A DNA stretch of 35,483 nt from Verrucomicrobiales bacterium. GTDB taxonomy: Bacteria > Verrucomicrobiota > Verrucomicrobiia > Limisphaerales > CANJXF01. The notes beneath the pieces were generated by a model. The model searched no databases. It was not told where the DNA came from and saw only the letters and a list, made by a program, of their open reading frames with translations. This document shows, one piece after another, positions 22,983 through 31,173 of this stretch (position 1 is the first letter of the stretch; each line of letters opens with the position of its first letter). The stretch is taken from the NCBI GenBank assembly GCA_947478865.1, contig CANJXF010000007.1, positions 65,273 to 100,755 on the forward strand. The letters run 5' to 3'. The position numbers were made by a program, and so were the translations under genes.

Positions 22983-23828
22983 TTATTTCAGGACTGTTTT
23001 CAAAAATTTCAAACCTTTCACGGCAATCTCTTCGGTCGTCGGCTCCATGCGACGCCAGATCGCAGCGGCGCGGGCGATGAGTTTGACGTCCGTCGTGAAT
23101 GATTCAATCACCACATCGCCATTGTATTTGATGTCTTTGAGCGCTTTGACAATCGGCTTCCAATCAATGTGATCGTTGCCGGGCGTGCCGCGGTCGCTGC
23201 CGCAGGCGTGAAAATGGCCGAGCAGTTTTCCCGCTTTGCGGATGGCTTTGGCCTGGTCTTTTTCCTCGATGTTCATGTGGAAAGTATCGAGGTGCAGCCG
23301 GAGCGCAGGGCTGCCGACATCCTTGATCATCTGCAGGCCCTGGTCGCAGGTGTTGATGAAATCGGTTTCAAAACGATTGAGCGGTTCGAGGCAAATTTGC
23401 CTTTTGTTTTTCGCCGCGTATTTGGCCAGCGTTTTCAAATGCTTCACCACGGTTTTCCACTGCTGTTTGTATTCCTTTTCGGGAACCGCGTCGGCGCGTC
23501 CCACTTCCGAATAGACCGGGCCGATCAACGACGGGCAATCGAGCACGACCATTTGGTCGATCAATTTCATCATGTAATCCAAGGCGTTTTTCTGCTGCTC
23601 GGGCGTGCCGCGCAGATCGCGCCCGCCGCCCATGCAGGCGCAGACCGATCCGCAAACCAGACCGTTTTTGTCCAGCTCCCGCTTCACGTGGGCCGGATCG
23701 ATGTGCGAGGGATCTTCAATCGGGATTTCGATGGTCTGAAATCCCCACTTCTTGAACTGCGGAAACAATTTGGTGCTTTCGTTGGTGAAAGGTGAGGTGA
23801 ACAGGAACGTGTTGATGCCAAGTCTCAT
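22983..23828 (-). CDS. sugar phosphate isomerase/epimerase, D-tagatose/D-psicose 3-epimerase type
   Basis: The 281-residue TIM-barrel protein belongs to the xylose isomerase-like/AP-endonuclease 2 superfamily. The four metal ligands of the ketose 3-epimerase group are recognisable: E148 (ICLEPLNRFET), D181 (LHLDTFHMNIEE), H207 (GHFHACGSDRGTPG) and E242 (GDVVIESF). Their spacing matches that I recall for Agrobacterium D-psicose 3-epimerase (E150, D183, H209, E244). R213 and H184 also fit the substrate-binding positions. It therefore probably epimerises a free or keto sugar at C3 using Mn2+ or Co2+. It is cytosolic, with no signal. It is the first gene of a two-gene unit with the DUF1080 hydrolase, in divergent orientation to the lipoprotein gene at 23979. 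The true substrate could instead be a 3-keto-sugar. Confidence 0.92.
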   Translation of the reverse strand: MRLGINTFLFTSPFTNESTKLFPQFKKWGFQTIEIPIEDPSHIDPAHVKRELDKNGLVCGSVCACMGGGRDLRGTPEQQKNALDYMMKLIDQMVVLDCPSLIGPVYSEVGRADAVPEKEYKQQWKTVVKHLKTLAKYAAKNKRQICLEPLNRFETDFINTCDQGLQMIKDVGSPALRLHLDTFHMNIEEKDQAKAIRKAGKLLGHFHACGSDRGTPGNDHIDWKPIVKALKDIKYNGDVVIESFTTDVKLIARAAAIWRRMEPTTEEIAVKGLKFLKTVLK

Positions 23829-23978
23829 AAAATTTTCAGAAGGCTAGTTAAACAAGGTGCAGTGTCAAAGAATTTTCCAAATACCCGGCGCAGCGCACCG
23901 GTGCCGCGCTGGACAACGAGACAACGTGGGTTTAGAAATCTGAAGGCAAATTTAAAAAACGGTTGGGTTGCAATATTT

Positions 23979-24398
23979 ATGAAAACATTATCGTTCGTAC
24001 TGGTTCTTGGCATTGCATTAATCTCGTCCGGTTGCGGAGGAATGTTTAAAGGCAAAAAAGCTGCAGAACAGAGCATTGCGGATTTCCACCAAATGTTTAA
24101 CGACGGTAAACTCACCGAGATTTATGCCGCTAGTCACTCTAAGATGAAAAACGCCGCCAAAGAGAAAGAGTTTGTGGATTTTCTCGATGCCGTGCAGCGG
24201 AAACTCGGAAAGGTAACACAAACCACCAACGTGAACTTCAACGTACGCTCAATGAATTTGACAACTACGATTGCTTTAACGCAAAGCACAACCTTTGAAC
24301 AAGGGGCTGGGAGTGAGACCTTCACGTTCGAAATGGACGGCGACAAAGCGGTGTTAATCGGCTACAACATCAATTCGAAGGATTTGATTTTGAAATAA
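23979..24398 (+). CDS. small DUF4019-like lipoprotein
   Basis: I chose ATG 23979 because it starts a lipoprotein signal (MKTLSFVLVLGIALISSGCGG, lipobox ISSGC). The longer frame from 23862 adds 39 residues of unlikely arginine-rich sequence. The mature part (about 120 residues) contains DFHQMFNDGKLTEIYAASHS, FVDFLDAVQRKLGKVTQTTN and FEMDGDKAVLIGYNINSKDL. This pattern matches the NTF2-like DUF4019/DUF3887 group of membrane-attached proteins of unknown function. It is expected to be anchored in the inner or outer membrane. Its upstream region is shared with the divergent isomerase gene. Base composition is lower in GC than the neighbours, a weak sign of different history. Confidence 0.8.
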   Translation: MKTLSFVLVLGIALISSGCGGMFKGKKAAEQSIADFHQMFNDGKLTEIYAASHSKMKNAAKEKEFVDFLDAVQRKLGKVTQTTNVNFNVRSMNLTTTIALTQSTTFEQGAGSETFTFEMDGDKAVLIGYNINSKDLILK

Positions 24399-24550
24399 GC
24401 CAAGCTGGAGGTAGAGGCTAGCCGCTTTGGTGATTGACCTGATTCTCGCCACCCAGACACGTCACCGCTTCGCCGCTTCCCGATCCGCCACTCGCCGCCC
24501 GGTAATTTTTTTCTCGGTTCGCTTTTTGAAAAGCGTTAAAACCGTGGGCG

Positions 24551-27500
24551 TTGAACATCCACAAGAAAACCGGCCTTAGTACCGTCACTCGCGTTGTCAT
24601 CCTGATCGCCTTTTATTTCATCGGCGGACTCGTCGGGAAAGAATCGTCGTTCATGTCCGGGAATGTCTCCCTGGTCTGGCCGCCCGCCGGAATCGCGTTG
24701 GCGGCGATTTTGTTGTTCGGCTACAAATTCTGGCCCGGCGTGGCGCTCGGCGCGATCTTGTTTGCCACGCTGAACGGAACGCCCATCGGATTTTTTACCT
24801 TTGGAACCGCCATTGGTAATTCAGTCGGCGCGGTGGTTTGCGCGTTCCTGCTGGAACGGTTTGTAAAATTCCACACCTCGCTCGACCGCGTGCGCGACGT
24901 CGCGGGCTTCGTCTTTTTTGCCTGCGTGCTCGGCACAACGGTCAACGCCGCGTTCAACGTCGTCAGCCTCTGTTACAGCGGAGAAATTCCCTGGGACAAC
25001 CTCTTTCCTTCGGTGCTCGTCTGGTGGGTGCCGAACGCGATGGCCGCCTTGGTCGTGACGCCGTTTATTATTACCTGGGGTTCGCCCTCGGAAATCGAAT
25101 GGAAACCCAAGCTGCTCGCCGAAGCGGCCATCTGCAGCATCGGCCTGATCGTCGGAACGCTGGTGTCGTTCAACTCCTGGTTCGTTTACGGCATCGAAAA
25201 CTATCCACTCGCCTACCTGCCGTATCCGTTTTTGATCTGGGGCGCCTTGCGCTTCGGCCAGCGCGGGGCGACGACTGGAACGCTGCTGGTGGCTGCGCTC
25301 GCCATTTTCGCCCTGCTGCAAAAGCGCGGCCCATTTGTCACGCACAACGAACAGGACAGCCTAAATCTGATCGGCAGTTATATCGGCGTTCTTGCGGTGA
25401 CCAACATGTTGCTTGCCGCAGTCGCCGTCGAACTGCGCCGCGCAGAACAGGATCGCCGGCAAAGCGCCGATCGTTTTCGCGTGGTTGCCAGCGCGACGAA
25501 TGACGCTATTTGGGATTGGGATCTGGTGACGAAAAAAGTCTGGCGCAACGAAGGAATGCGCACGTTGTTTGGCCATGCCGGGCAGGAAATGAGCGGGGAA
25601 ATGGAATGGTGGAATGAAAAGATCCATCCCGAAGACCGCGCCGGGATCGTCGAAAGCCTCGCTCGTTTCATCGCCAGCAACGATCAATCATGGTCGGCCG
25701 AATACCGCGCCCGCCGTACCGATGGCAGCTACGCGTTTGTTCTGGATCGGGCTCACCTCGTGCGGGATGGCGCAAACGTGATTCGAGTCATTGGCGCAAT
25801 GATGGATATCACGGAGCGCAAACGGATCGAAGCCGACCTCGCGAAAGCGCGTGACGCGGCCTTAAGCGCAGCGCGGCAGAAATCAGAATTCCTCGCAAAA
25901 ATGAGCCACGAAATCCGCACGCCGATGAATGGCGTCATCGGCATGACGGGCTTGTTGCTCGACACGACGTTGAATCCGCAGCAGCGGAACTACGCGGACA
26001 CGATTCATTCCAGCGCCGATTCACTGCTCACCATCATTAACGACATTCTTGATTTTTCGAAGATCGAGGCTGGCAAATTAACCTTTCAAAAACATGACTT
26101 TGATTTGCGCGATGCCGTTGAAAACACGCTCGAACTGCTGGCGCGCGAAGCTCAAGCGCGCGGAAATGAACTCGTCGGCTCAGTTGCTCCGGCGACGCCT
26201 GCAATGGTCCGCGGTGACCTCGGCCGCCTCTGCCAGATCCTGAACAACCTCGTCAGCAACGCCGTTAAATTTACCGAGAATGGCGAGGTCACCATCCGCG
26301 CAGCGATGCTGAGCGAAACCGATTCCGACGTCTTGCTGCGATTCGAGGTCAAAGACACCGGAATCGGGATTCACCCGCAAGCGCAGGCCCTGCTTTTCCA
26401 GTCGTTCAGCCAGGCCGACAGTTCCAAGACGAGAAAATATTCCGGGACTGGGCTGGGCCTGGCCATCGCCAAGCAACTGGCAAACATGATGCAGGGAGAA
26501 ATCGGGCTGGATAGCGAACCGGGGCGCGGCTCAACTTTCTGGTTCACGGCCCGCCTCGAGAAACAATCGCCCGCGTTGTCGCCGGCCTCCGCGGTTCCGG
26601 CGCTGACCGGCAAACGCATCCTGATCATTGACGACAGCGCGACCGTTCGCGAAATTTTGGCCGAGCAATTAGACGCAGCAAAAATCCGCCACGGCAACGC
26701 TCCCGATGGAAACGCGGCGCTGGAACAATTGCGCGCGGCGGCCGGGGAAAATCATCCATTCGATCTCGCCATTCTGGATTTGGAAATGCCGGGCATGGAT
26801 GGAATCGCCCTGGCTCGTGCCATCAAAGCAGAACCAGCCCTTGCGCAGACAAAATTGATCGCGCTCGCCGCGTTGGGGCAAGGTCCCGAAGAGTCCACGC
26901 TCAATGCGATTGGAATCGACGAGTGCATTTCCAAACCGCTCAAGCTATCCAAAATTTTCAACACTTTGCAGGAGGTTTCGAGCAGCGGTTTTCACGAGCG
27001 AAAAACGACGCGGCGCGAGGAAAGCGAGTCCAATCCCGCAGCATGGAGCGGGGCCGCTCCGCTTTCTCCGGTTCGCATTTTGGTGGCCGAGGATAATCCG
27101 GTAAACCAGCGCGTCGCAGTCGGGCAATTGCAGAAAATCGGCTACACCGTGGACGTGGCGGCGAACGGTTTTGAGGTGCTGAAAACGCTCGAACTGATTC
27201 CGTACGACATCATTTTCATGGATTGCCAGATGCCGGAAATGGACGGCTACGAAACGACGCGAAAAATTCGCGAACGCGAAGCCGCGCTTTTGGCGCAGGG
27301 GAAAAACAAGACGCCGATCCACATCATCGCGCTGACCGCCCACGCCATGAAAGGCGACCGCGATGAATGCCTACAGGCGGGCATGAATGATTACCTGAGC
27401 AAGCCGGTGAGCGAATTGGAACTGCGCGTGGCCCTCCAGCGCTGGCGTCCGCACAAGACTGGCGACACCGCCTTTTTTCGCCGCACCACGGAATCGCCTG

Positions 27501-27877
27501 CGAACGAAGCCCATGCCCAATCGGCGTCCGCCAGCCCATTGCCGGTCAACGTGCAACGTTTGAAAGAAGTTTCCTTCGGCGATCGCGACAAGCTGTGCAA
27601 ATTGCTTGAACTTTATTTTACCCAGGCCGATGAGGTCATCACCCATTTAGGCGCAGCGGTGCAGACCGGCTCGATCGAAGAGGTCCAGTATTTTGCCCAC
27701 AAGCTCGGCGGAGCGAGTTTCAATTGCGGAATGTTGGCCATCGTTCCATCGCTGCGTGAGCTGGAGCGCTTGAGTCGGTCGGGCAATCTCGCCGGGAGCG
27801 ACAAATTGTTCGCCGATGCCGCGCATCAACTGGTGCGAATCAAAGAGTTTATGTCGGATTATTTGAAAACGGCGTAG
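24551..27877 (+). CDS. MASE1 hybrid sensor histidine kinase with two receivers and an Hpt domain
   Basis: The 1108-residue membrane kinase begins with a MASE1-type multi-pass sensor (about 10-300; SFMSGNVSLVWPPAGIALAA, then YPLAYLPYPFLIWGALRFG). A PAS_3-like domain follows (about 308-430, WDWDLVTKKVWRN). HisKA has phospho-acceptor H453 (FLAKMSHEIRTPMNGVIGM), and HATPase_c spans about 555-680 (NLVSNAVKFTENG, GTGLGLAIAKQL). The first receiver has D743 (ILDLEMPGMDG), the second D891 (FMDCQMPEMDG) with EDNPVNQ, and the C-terminal Hpt has H1050 (FAHKLGGASFNCGM). All phosphorelay residues are present, so signals can pass H-D-H to a separate output regulator, which is not in the window. An in-frame TGA at 24527 leaves TTG 24551 as the only nearby start. 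Confidence 0.93.
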   Translation: MNIHKKTGLSTVTRVVILIAFYFIGGLVGKESSFMSGNVSLVWPPAGIALAAILLFGYKFWPGVALGAILFATLNGTPIGFFTFGTAIGNSVGAVVCAFLLERFVKFHTSLDRVRDVAGFVFFACVLGTTVNAAFNVVSLCYSGEIPWDNLFPSVLVWWVPNAMAALVVTPFIITWGSPSEIEWKPKLLAEAAICSIGLIVGTLVSFNSWFVYGIENYPLAYLPYPFLIWGALRFGQRGATTGTLLVAALAIFALLQKRGPFVTHNEQDSLNLIGSYIGVLAVTNMLLAAVAVELRRAEQDRRQSADRFRVVASATNDAIWDWDLVTKKVWRNEGMRTLFGHAGQEMSGEMEWWNEKIHPEDRAGIVESLARFIASNDQSWSAEYRARRTDGSYAFVLDRAHLVRDGANVIRVIGAMMDITERKRIEADLAKARDAALSAARQKSEFLAKMSHEIRTPMNGVIGMTGLLLDTTLNPQQRNYADTIHSSADSLLTIINDILDFSKIEAGKLTFQKHDFDLRDAVENTLELLAREAQARGNELVGSVAPATPAMVRGDLGRLCQILNNLVSNAVKFTENGEVTIRAAMLSETDSDVLLRFEVKDTGIGIHPQAQALLFQSFSQADSSKTRKYSGTGLGLAIAKQLANMMQGEIGLDSEPGRGSTFWFTARLEKQSPALSPASAVPALTGKRILIIDDSATVREILAEQLDAAKIRHGNAPDGNAALEQLRAAAGENHPFDLAILDLEMPGMDGIALARAIKAEPALAQTKLIALAALGQGPEESTLNAIGIDECISKPLKLSKIFNTLQEVSSSGFHERKTTRREESESNPAAWSGAAPLSPVRILVAEDNPVNQRVAVGQLQKIGYTVDVAANGFEVLKTLELIPYDIIFMDCQMPEMDGYETTRKIREREAALLAQGKNKTPIHIIALTAHAMKGDRDECLQAGMNDYLSKPVSELELRVALQRWRPHKTGDTAFFRRTTESPANEAHAQSASASPLPVNVQRLKEVSFGDRDKLCKLLELYFTQADEVITHLGAAVQTGSIEEVQYFAHKLGGASFNCGMLAIVPSLRELERLSRSGNLAGSDKLFADAAHQLVRIKEFMSDYLKTA

Positions 27878-27898
27878 CTTCACGCTGGCTCGCCAACG

Positions 27899-29281
27899 TC
27901 ACTCGAACATTTTCCCCGGATTCAAAACGCCGTTCGGATCCAGCGCTTTCCGCAATTCGCGATGAATGCGCATTTGCGCGTCGCCTAAAAATTTTGGAAG
28001 AAAGGTTTTCTTCGCCAAGCCAACGCCGTGTTCGCCCGTGATCGTTCCGCCGAGGCGAATGGCTTCGTCGAAAATCTCGTTAAACGCCTCGTGGATGCGA
28101 TGCATTTCCTCGTGGTTCCGTTCATCGGTCAAAAACGTTGGATGCAAATTTCCGTCGCCCATGTGGCCGAACGTGCCGATTTTCAATTTGTATTTCTTGG
28201 CGATGGCTTCGACGAATCGAATCATTTTTCCGAGTTCGCTGCGTGGAACCGTCGCGTCTTCGAGAATGGTGGTGGGCGCGACTCGAGCCAGCGCCGAGAA
28301 CGCCGAACGTCGCGCGCTGGCCAGTTTCGTGGCTTCGACATCGTCCTTGGCGACTCGCACTTCCAGACATCCGCGTTCCCGACAAATCTTTTCCATTTGC
28401 GCAGCCTCATCGGCGACGGCTGCCGGATGACCATCACTCTCGATGAGCAAGAGAGCTTCGCAATCGAGCGGCAAACCAATCTTCGCGTAATCCTCGACGC
28501 AATGAATTGTCATGCGATCAAGGAATTCCAACGTGCAGGGAATGATTTGCGCCGCGATGATGGCAGAAACCGCTTCGGCCGCGTGATCCATTTGCGAGAA
28601 TGTGGCGACCATCGTTTTCTTGGCCGCCGGTTTGGGAATCAGCCGCAGCAAAACTTTGGTGATGACGCCGAGCGTTCCTTCCGAGCCAATGAAAATATCC
28701 TTGAGCGAATAACCGGCGACATCTTTGACGCATTTATTGCCCATCGTCATGAGTTCGCCGTTGGGCAAAACGACTTCGAGCCCCATCACGTAATTGCGCG
28801 TGATGCCGTATTTCAATCCGCGCAAGCCGCCGGAATTCTCCGCCACATTTCCGCCGATGGTGGAAATCTTCATCGAGCCGGGATCGGGCGGATAAAATAA
28901 TCCCACCGCGCTCGCCGCGTCCGCAATGGTCAATGTGGTCACACCCGGTTCCACGAGCATCGTCAGATTTGCGCAGTCCACCTCGAGGATTTTGTCCATC
29001 CTCACCGTGCACATCACGACACAATCCTTGCTCGGCATGCTTCCGCCGCTCAAACCCGTGCCGGAACCGCGAGTGACAATAGCTAAACTCTTTTCGTTGG
29101 CGAGTTTGAGAATGGCGGAAATCTCCGCCGCGCTTTTGACGAAGAGCACGCAGCCCGGCATTTGCTGCAACGCAGCCGTGCCGTCGAATGAGTAAGGAAT
29201 TAAATCCTCCTTTGCAGTGAGGACGTTTTCGCTTCCGACAATGCGGCGCAGTTCAGAAATAATTTTTTCAGCCAAAGCCAT
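27899..29281 (-). CDS. glcD: FAD-linked oxidase, glycolate oxidase subunit GlcD / D-lactate dehydrogenase type
   Basis: The 460-residue protein has the two domains of the VAO/PCMH flavoprotein family. The FAD-binding domain contains VTRGSGTGLSGGSMP (69-83), FYPPDPGSMKISTIGGNVAE (129-148), SGGLRGLKYGITRNYV and KDVAGYSLKDIFIGSEGTLG. The C-terminal FAD-oxidase domain contains GHMGDGNLHP (372-381), GEHGVGLAKK (416-425) and a DPNGVLNPGKMF ending. These match GlcD, which oxidises glycolate to glyoxylate, and also the closely related FAD D-lactate dehydrogenases. Without GlcE and GlcF genes nearby the exact substrate cannot be fixed. It is cytosolic or peripheral to the inner membrane. It is convergent with the hybrid kinase gene, 21 bp apart with no visible terminator between them. 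Confidence 0.9.
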   Translation of the reverse strand: MALAEKIISELRRIVGSENVLTAKEDLIPYSFDGTAALQQMPGCVLFVKSAAEISAILKLANEKSLAIVTRGSGTGLSGGSMPSKDCVVMCTVRMDKILEVDCANLTMLVEPGVTTLTIADAASAVGLFYPPDPGSMKISTIGGNVAENSGGLRGLKYGITRNYVMGLEVVLPNGELMTMGNKCVKDVAGYSLKDIFIGSEGTLGVITKVLLRLIPKPAAKKTMVATFSQMDHAAEAVSAIIAAQIIPCTLEFLDRMTIHCVEDYAKIGLPLDCEALLLIESDGHPAAVADEAAQMEKICRERGCLEVRVAKDDVEATKLASARRSAFSALARVAPTTILEDATVPRSELGKMIRFVEAIAKKYKLKIGTFGHMGDGNLHPTFLTDERNHEEMHRIHEAFNEIFDEAIRLGGTITGEHGVGLAKKTFLPKFLGDAQMRIHRELRKALDPNGVLNPGKMFE

Positions 29282-29358
29282 AGAATTGAGCAGCGAGGAT
29301 GGGCAACGCGCGAAGTGCGGTCAAGAAATCTGGAATCGAACGCGATTTAGCCAACGAA

Positions 29359-29742
29359 TCAGCGAATGGTCCAGTAACCTAAGATTTGAAATCTCTCCGA
29401 TCCCGGAACCTGCTTGAGGCGAATTCCAATAGATTTTCCCGAATCATTTTTTAAAATCAGCCTGCTACATGCAGAGCTATCTCCAATTGGGGACGGCTCA
29501 TCTCCGATCAAGACGTCAGCTACACGGGTGGTTGAAGCAAACAAGCCTGCGAGTTCAGCCTGCAAACCGGGTCCAATCTGGATTAAGCAGGGAGAATTAG
29601 TTGCAGCGATCAGATCGATTCCGATTTGTCGTGTCTGCGCGGTGATAAAATGGCGGTGATTGCGTTGGCCGCGAACAAACGTAGAAATCAGCGCGAATAA
29701 CGCCAAAGCGACCAGCGGCAGAATAATTTGGAGTTTTCTCAT
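29359..29742 (-). CDS. small membrane-anchored hypothetical protein
   Basis: I do not recognise this 127-residue protein. The N-terminus (MRKLQIILPLVALALFALISTFVRGQ) is a signal anchor or uncleaved signal peptide. The rest is soluble and probably faces the periplasm, ending RLKQVPGSERFQILGYWTIR. Two cysteines (in NSPCLIQIG and DSSACSRLIL) could form a disulfide. GTGAG lies just before the ATG. The gene follows the serine acetyltransferase stop by 28 bp and precedes glcD by 77 bp on the same strand, so it may be cotranscribed with either. No functional prediction is justified. Confidence 0.65.
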   Translation of the reverse strand: MRKLQIILPLVALALFALISTFVRGQRNHRHFITAQTRQIGIDLIAATNSPCLIQIGPGLQAELAGLFASTTRVADVLIGDEPSPIGDSSACSRLILKNDSGKSIGIRLKQVPGSERFQILGYWTIR

Positions 29743-29770
29743 AACTCACGCCGTTGCATTTGGCGCGAAT

Positions 29771-30721
29771 CTAAATCTGAAAATCCGTCTTCGCTTTCGC
29801 GCGATCCTTCTTATTCATCACTTTTACGTCGCACGCCTCGACGACGACCACGGAGTTTTCGGGGACGCTGTTCATCAGGAAAACATTTGCTCCGATCGTG
29901 CTGCCCGCCCCGATCACGGTTTCGCCGCCAACGATGGTGGCGTTTGCGTAGATCGTGACGCGGTCCTCGAGCGTTGGATGACGCTTCTGCCCGCGCAATT
30001 GCTGGCCGCCGGAGAGCGAGCGTGCGACGAGCCCCACGCCTTGATAAAGTTTCACATGGCTGCCGATCACGGAAGTTTCACCAATCACTGTGCCGGTGCC
30101 GTGATCGATGAAAAAGTGCGAGCCGATTCGCGCGCCCGGATGAAGATCCATGCCGGTGCGGCTGTGCGCCCATTCGGACATGATGCGCGGGATGAGCGGA
30201 ATATTTTTCCCGTAAAGTTCGTGCGCCATGCGTTGCACGGCGATGGTTTCGACAAACGGATAGGCAACAATAACTTCTTCTTTGCTCAACGCGGCAGGGT
30301 CGCCGTTGAACGCAGCTTCGGTGTCGGTTTGCAGAAGTTCGCGAACACGCGGAAGGTTGCTCAAAAATTCCAGGGTCAAACTGCGGGCGGTCGCGCGTAA
30401 ATCCTTTTTACTGGAATCCTCGGGCGGGGCATACTCGAGGCTTTTGTAAATTTCGTCTTCGAGCCGGCCGAGAACGGAATCGAGCAAAATCGCGGTTTCG
30501 ACCTTTAACTCGGATGAGTGAATCGGTTTTTCGTCGAAAAACCCGGGGAAAATCAAGCGAAGCAAATCCAGCGTGATCGAAGCAATAGCCGTTTTTGACG
30601 GGAGATTCTTTCCATCGAGATGATTGATGCCACCAATGCGGGCGTAAGAAGCAATCAGTTGGTCGGTCAATTGCGTCACATTCACGGCGGGCAGTATTCC
30701 GCAGCCGCCGGGCAAACGCAA
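29771..30721 (-). CDS. epsC: serine O-acetyltransferase, EpsC/CysE type
   Basis: This enzyme transfers acetyl from acetyl-CoA to L-serine, giving O-acetylserine for cysteine synthesis. The C-terminal left-handed beta-helix (about 190-285) has the hexapeptide repeats and the catalytic histidines in DLHPGARIG (H194) and IDHGTGTVIGE (H207). A long alpha-helical N-terminal region (about 15-185, LPLIPRIMSEWAHSRTG at its end) is typical of the EpsC-like subgroup, about 310 residues against about 270 for E. coli CysE. The start is uncertain: the outer start at 30721 is TTG, while GTG codons at 30685 and 30679 begin VNVTQLTDQLIASY, a more natural N-terminus. It is cytosolic. The EF-hand gene terminator lies just upstream, so this gene probably has its own promoter. 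Confidence 0.93.
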   Translation of the reverse strand: MRLPGGCGILPAVNVTQLTDQLIASYARIGGINHLDGKNLPSKTAIASITLDLLRLIFPGFFDEKPIHSSELKVETAILLDSVLGRLEDEIYKSLEYAPPEDSSKKDLRATARSLTLEFLSNLPRVRELLQTDTEAAFNGDPAALSKEEVIVAYPFVETIAVQRMAHELYGKNIPLIPRIMSEWAHSRTGMDLHPGARIGSHFFIDHGTGTVIGETSVIGSHVKLYQGVGLVARSLSGGQQLRGQKRHPTLEDRVTIYANATIVGGETVIGAGSTIGANVFLMNSVPENSVVVVEACDVKVMNKKDRAKAKTDFQI

Positions 30722-30760
30722 GCGACGGGAAACGGGGCGCTGAATCGGGCGCGCGCCTCA

Positions 30761-30799
30761 AAAACAAAAAAAGCTGGCGCACGAAATGTGCGCCAGCTT
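30761..30799 (-). terminator. Rho-independent terminator after the EF-hand gene
   Basis: On the - strand, aagctggcgcac (30799-30788) pairs perfectly with gtgcgccagctt (30782-30771), 12 bp with a 5-base loop. T-rich sequence follows (complement of 30761-30772, interrupted by one G). It lies 20 bp after the stop of the EF-hand protein gene. Confidence 0.92.
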
Positions 30800-30818
30800 G
30801 CGAAAAGCTTATTCAGGC

Positions 30819-31082
30819 TTACTTGCTGTCGGATTTCTTTTCCGCAGCGCCGCCGTCTTTCTTCTTGCCGGGAGGCTTTGGCATTTTGGCTTTGTCTTCC
30901 TCGCTCATTTTGGAGCGCTCTTCTTTGTCGAGCTTGCCGTCTTTGTTCGTGTCGTATTTTTCGACGATCTTCTTCTGCTCTTCAGTCAAAGCGGGGCGCT
31001 TGTGTTCTTTCTTTTCCTGAGCTTGGGAGACCACAGTGCCGAGCAAGCTGAGACCGAGTGCAATTGCTACAATTTTTTTCAT
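30819..31082 (-). CDS. small secreted EF-hand protein
   Basis: The 87-residue protein has a signal peptide (MKKIVAIALGLSLLGTVVSQAQ) and a single EF-hand loop, DTNKDGKLDKEE (about 44-55), with Asp/Asn/Asp at positions 1, 3 and 5, Gly at 6 and Glu at 12. This is the canonical calcium-binding pattern, preceded by LTEEQKKIVEKY. The C-terminal third is Lys/Pro/Gly-rich and probably disordered (PKPPGKKKDGGAAEKKSD). Single-EF-hand exported peptides of this size are frequent in Verrucomicrobiota, with no known role. It is transcribed alone: a strong terminator follows and the heptosyltransferase gene upstream ends 92 bp away. Calcium binding is predicted from the loop only. Confidence 0.85.
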   Translation of the reverse strand: MKKIVAIALGLSLLGTVVSQAQEKKEHKRPALTEEQKKIVEKYDTNKDGKLDKEERSKMSEEDKAKMPKPPGKKKDGGAAEKKSDSK

Positions 31083-31173
31083 AATTTCGATGGTGCGACT
31101 TTGCTCTGAGCGACGCGCCCAGTCTGCATTGCCACGTTGTTCGGTAGTTAGGACGAAGTCGAGTTTGCGGTGG

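Noticed and set aside
23862-23978. 39-residue N-terminal extension of the small lipoprotein
   Set aside because: It is Arg-rich and precedes a complete lipoprotein signal at 23979; a lipobox protein starting there is far more likely.
24526-24541. Short inverted repeat (cgctttt/aaaagcg) before the hybrid kinase as a terminator or operator
   Set aside because: The stem is 7 bp with a 2-base loop and no T-run follows; too weak to call.
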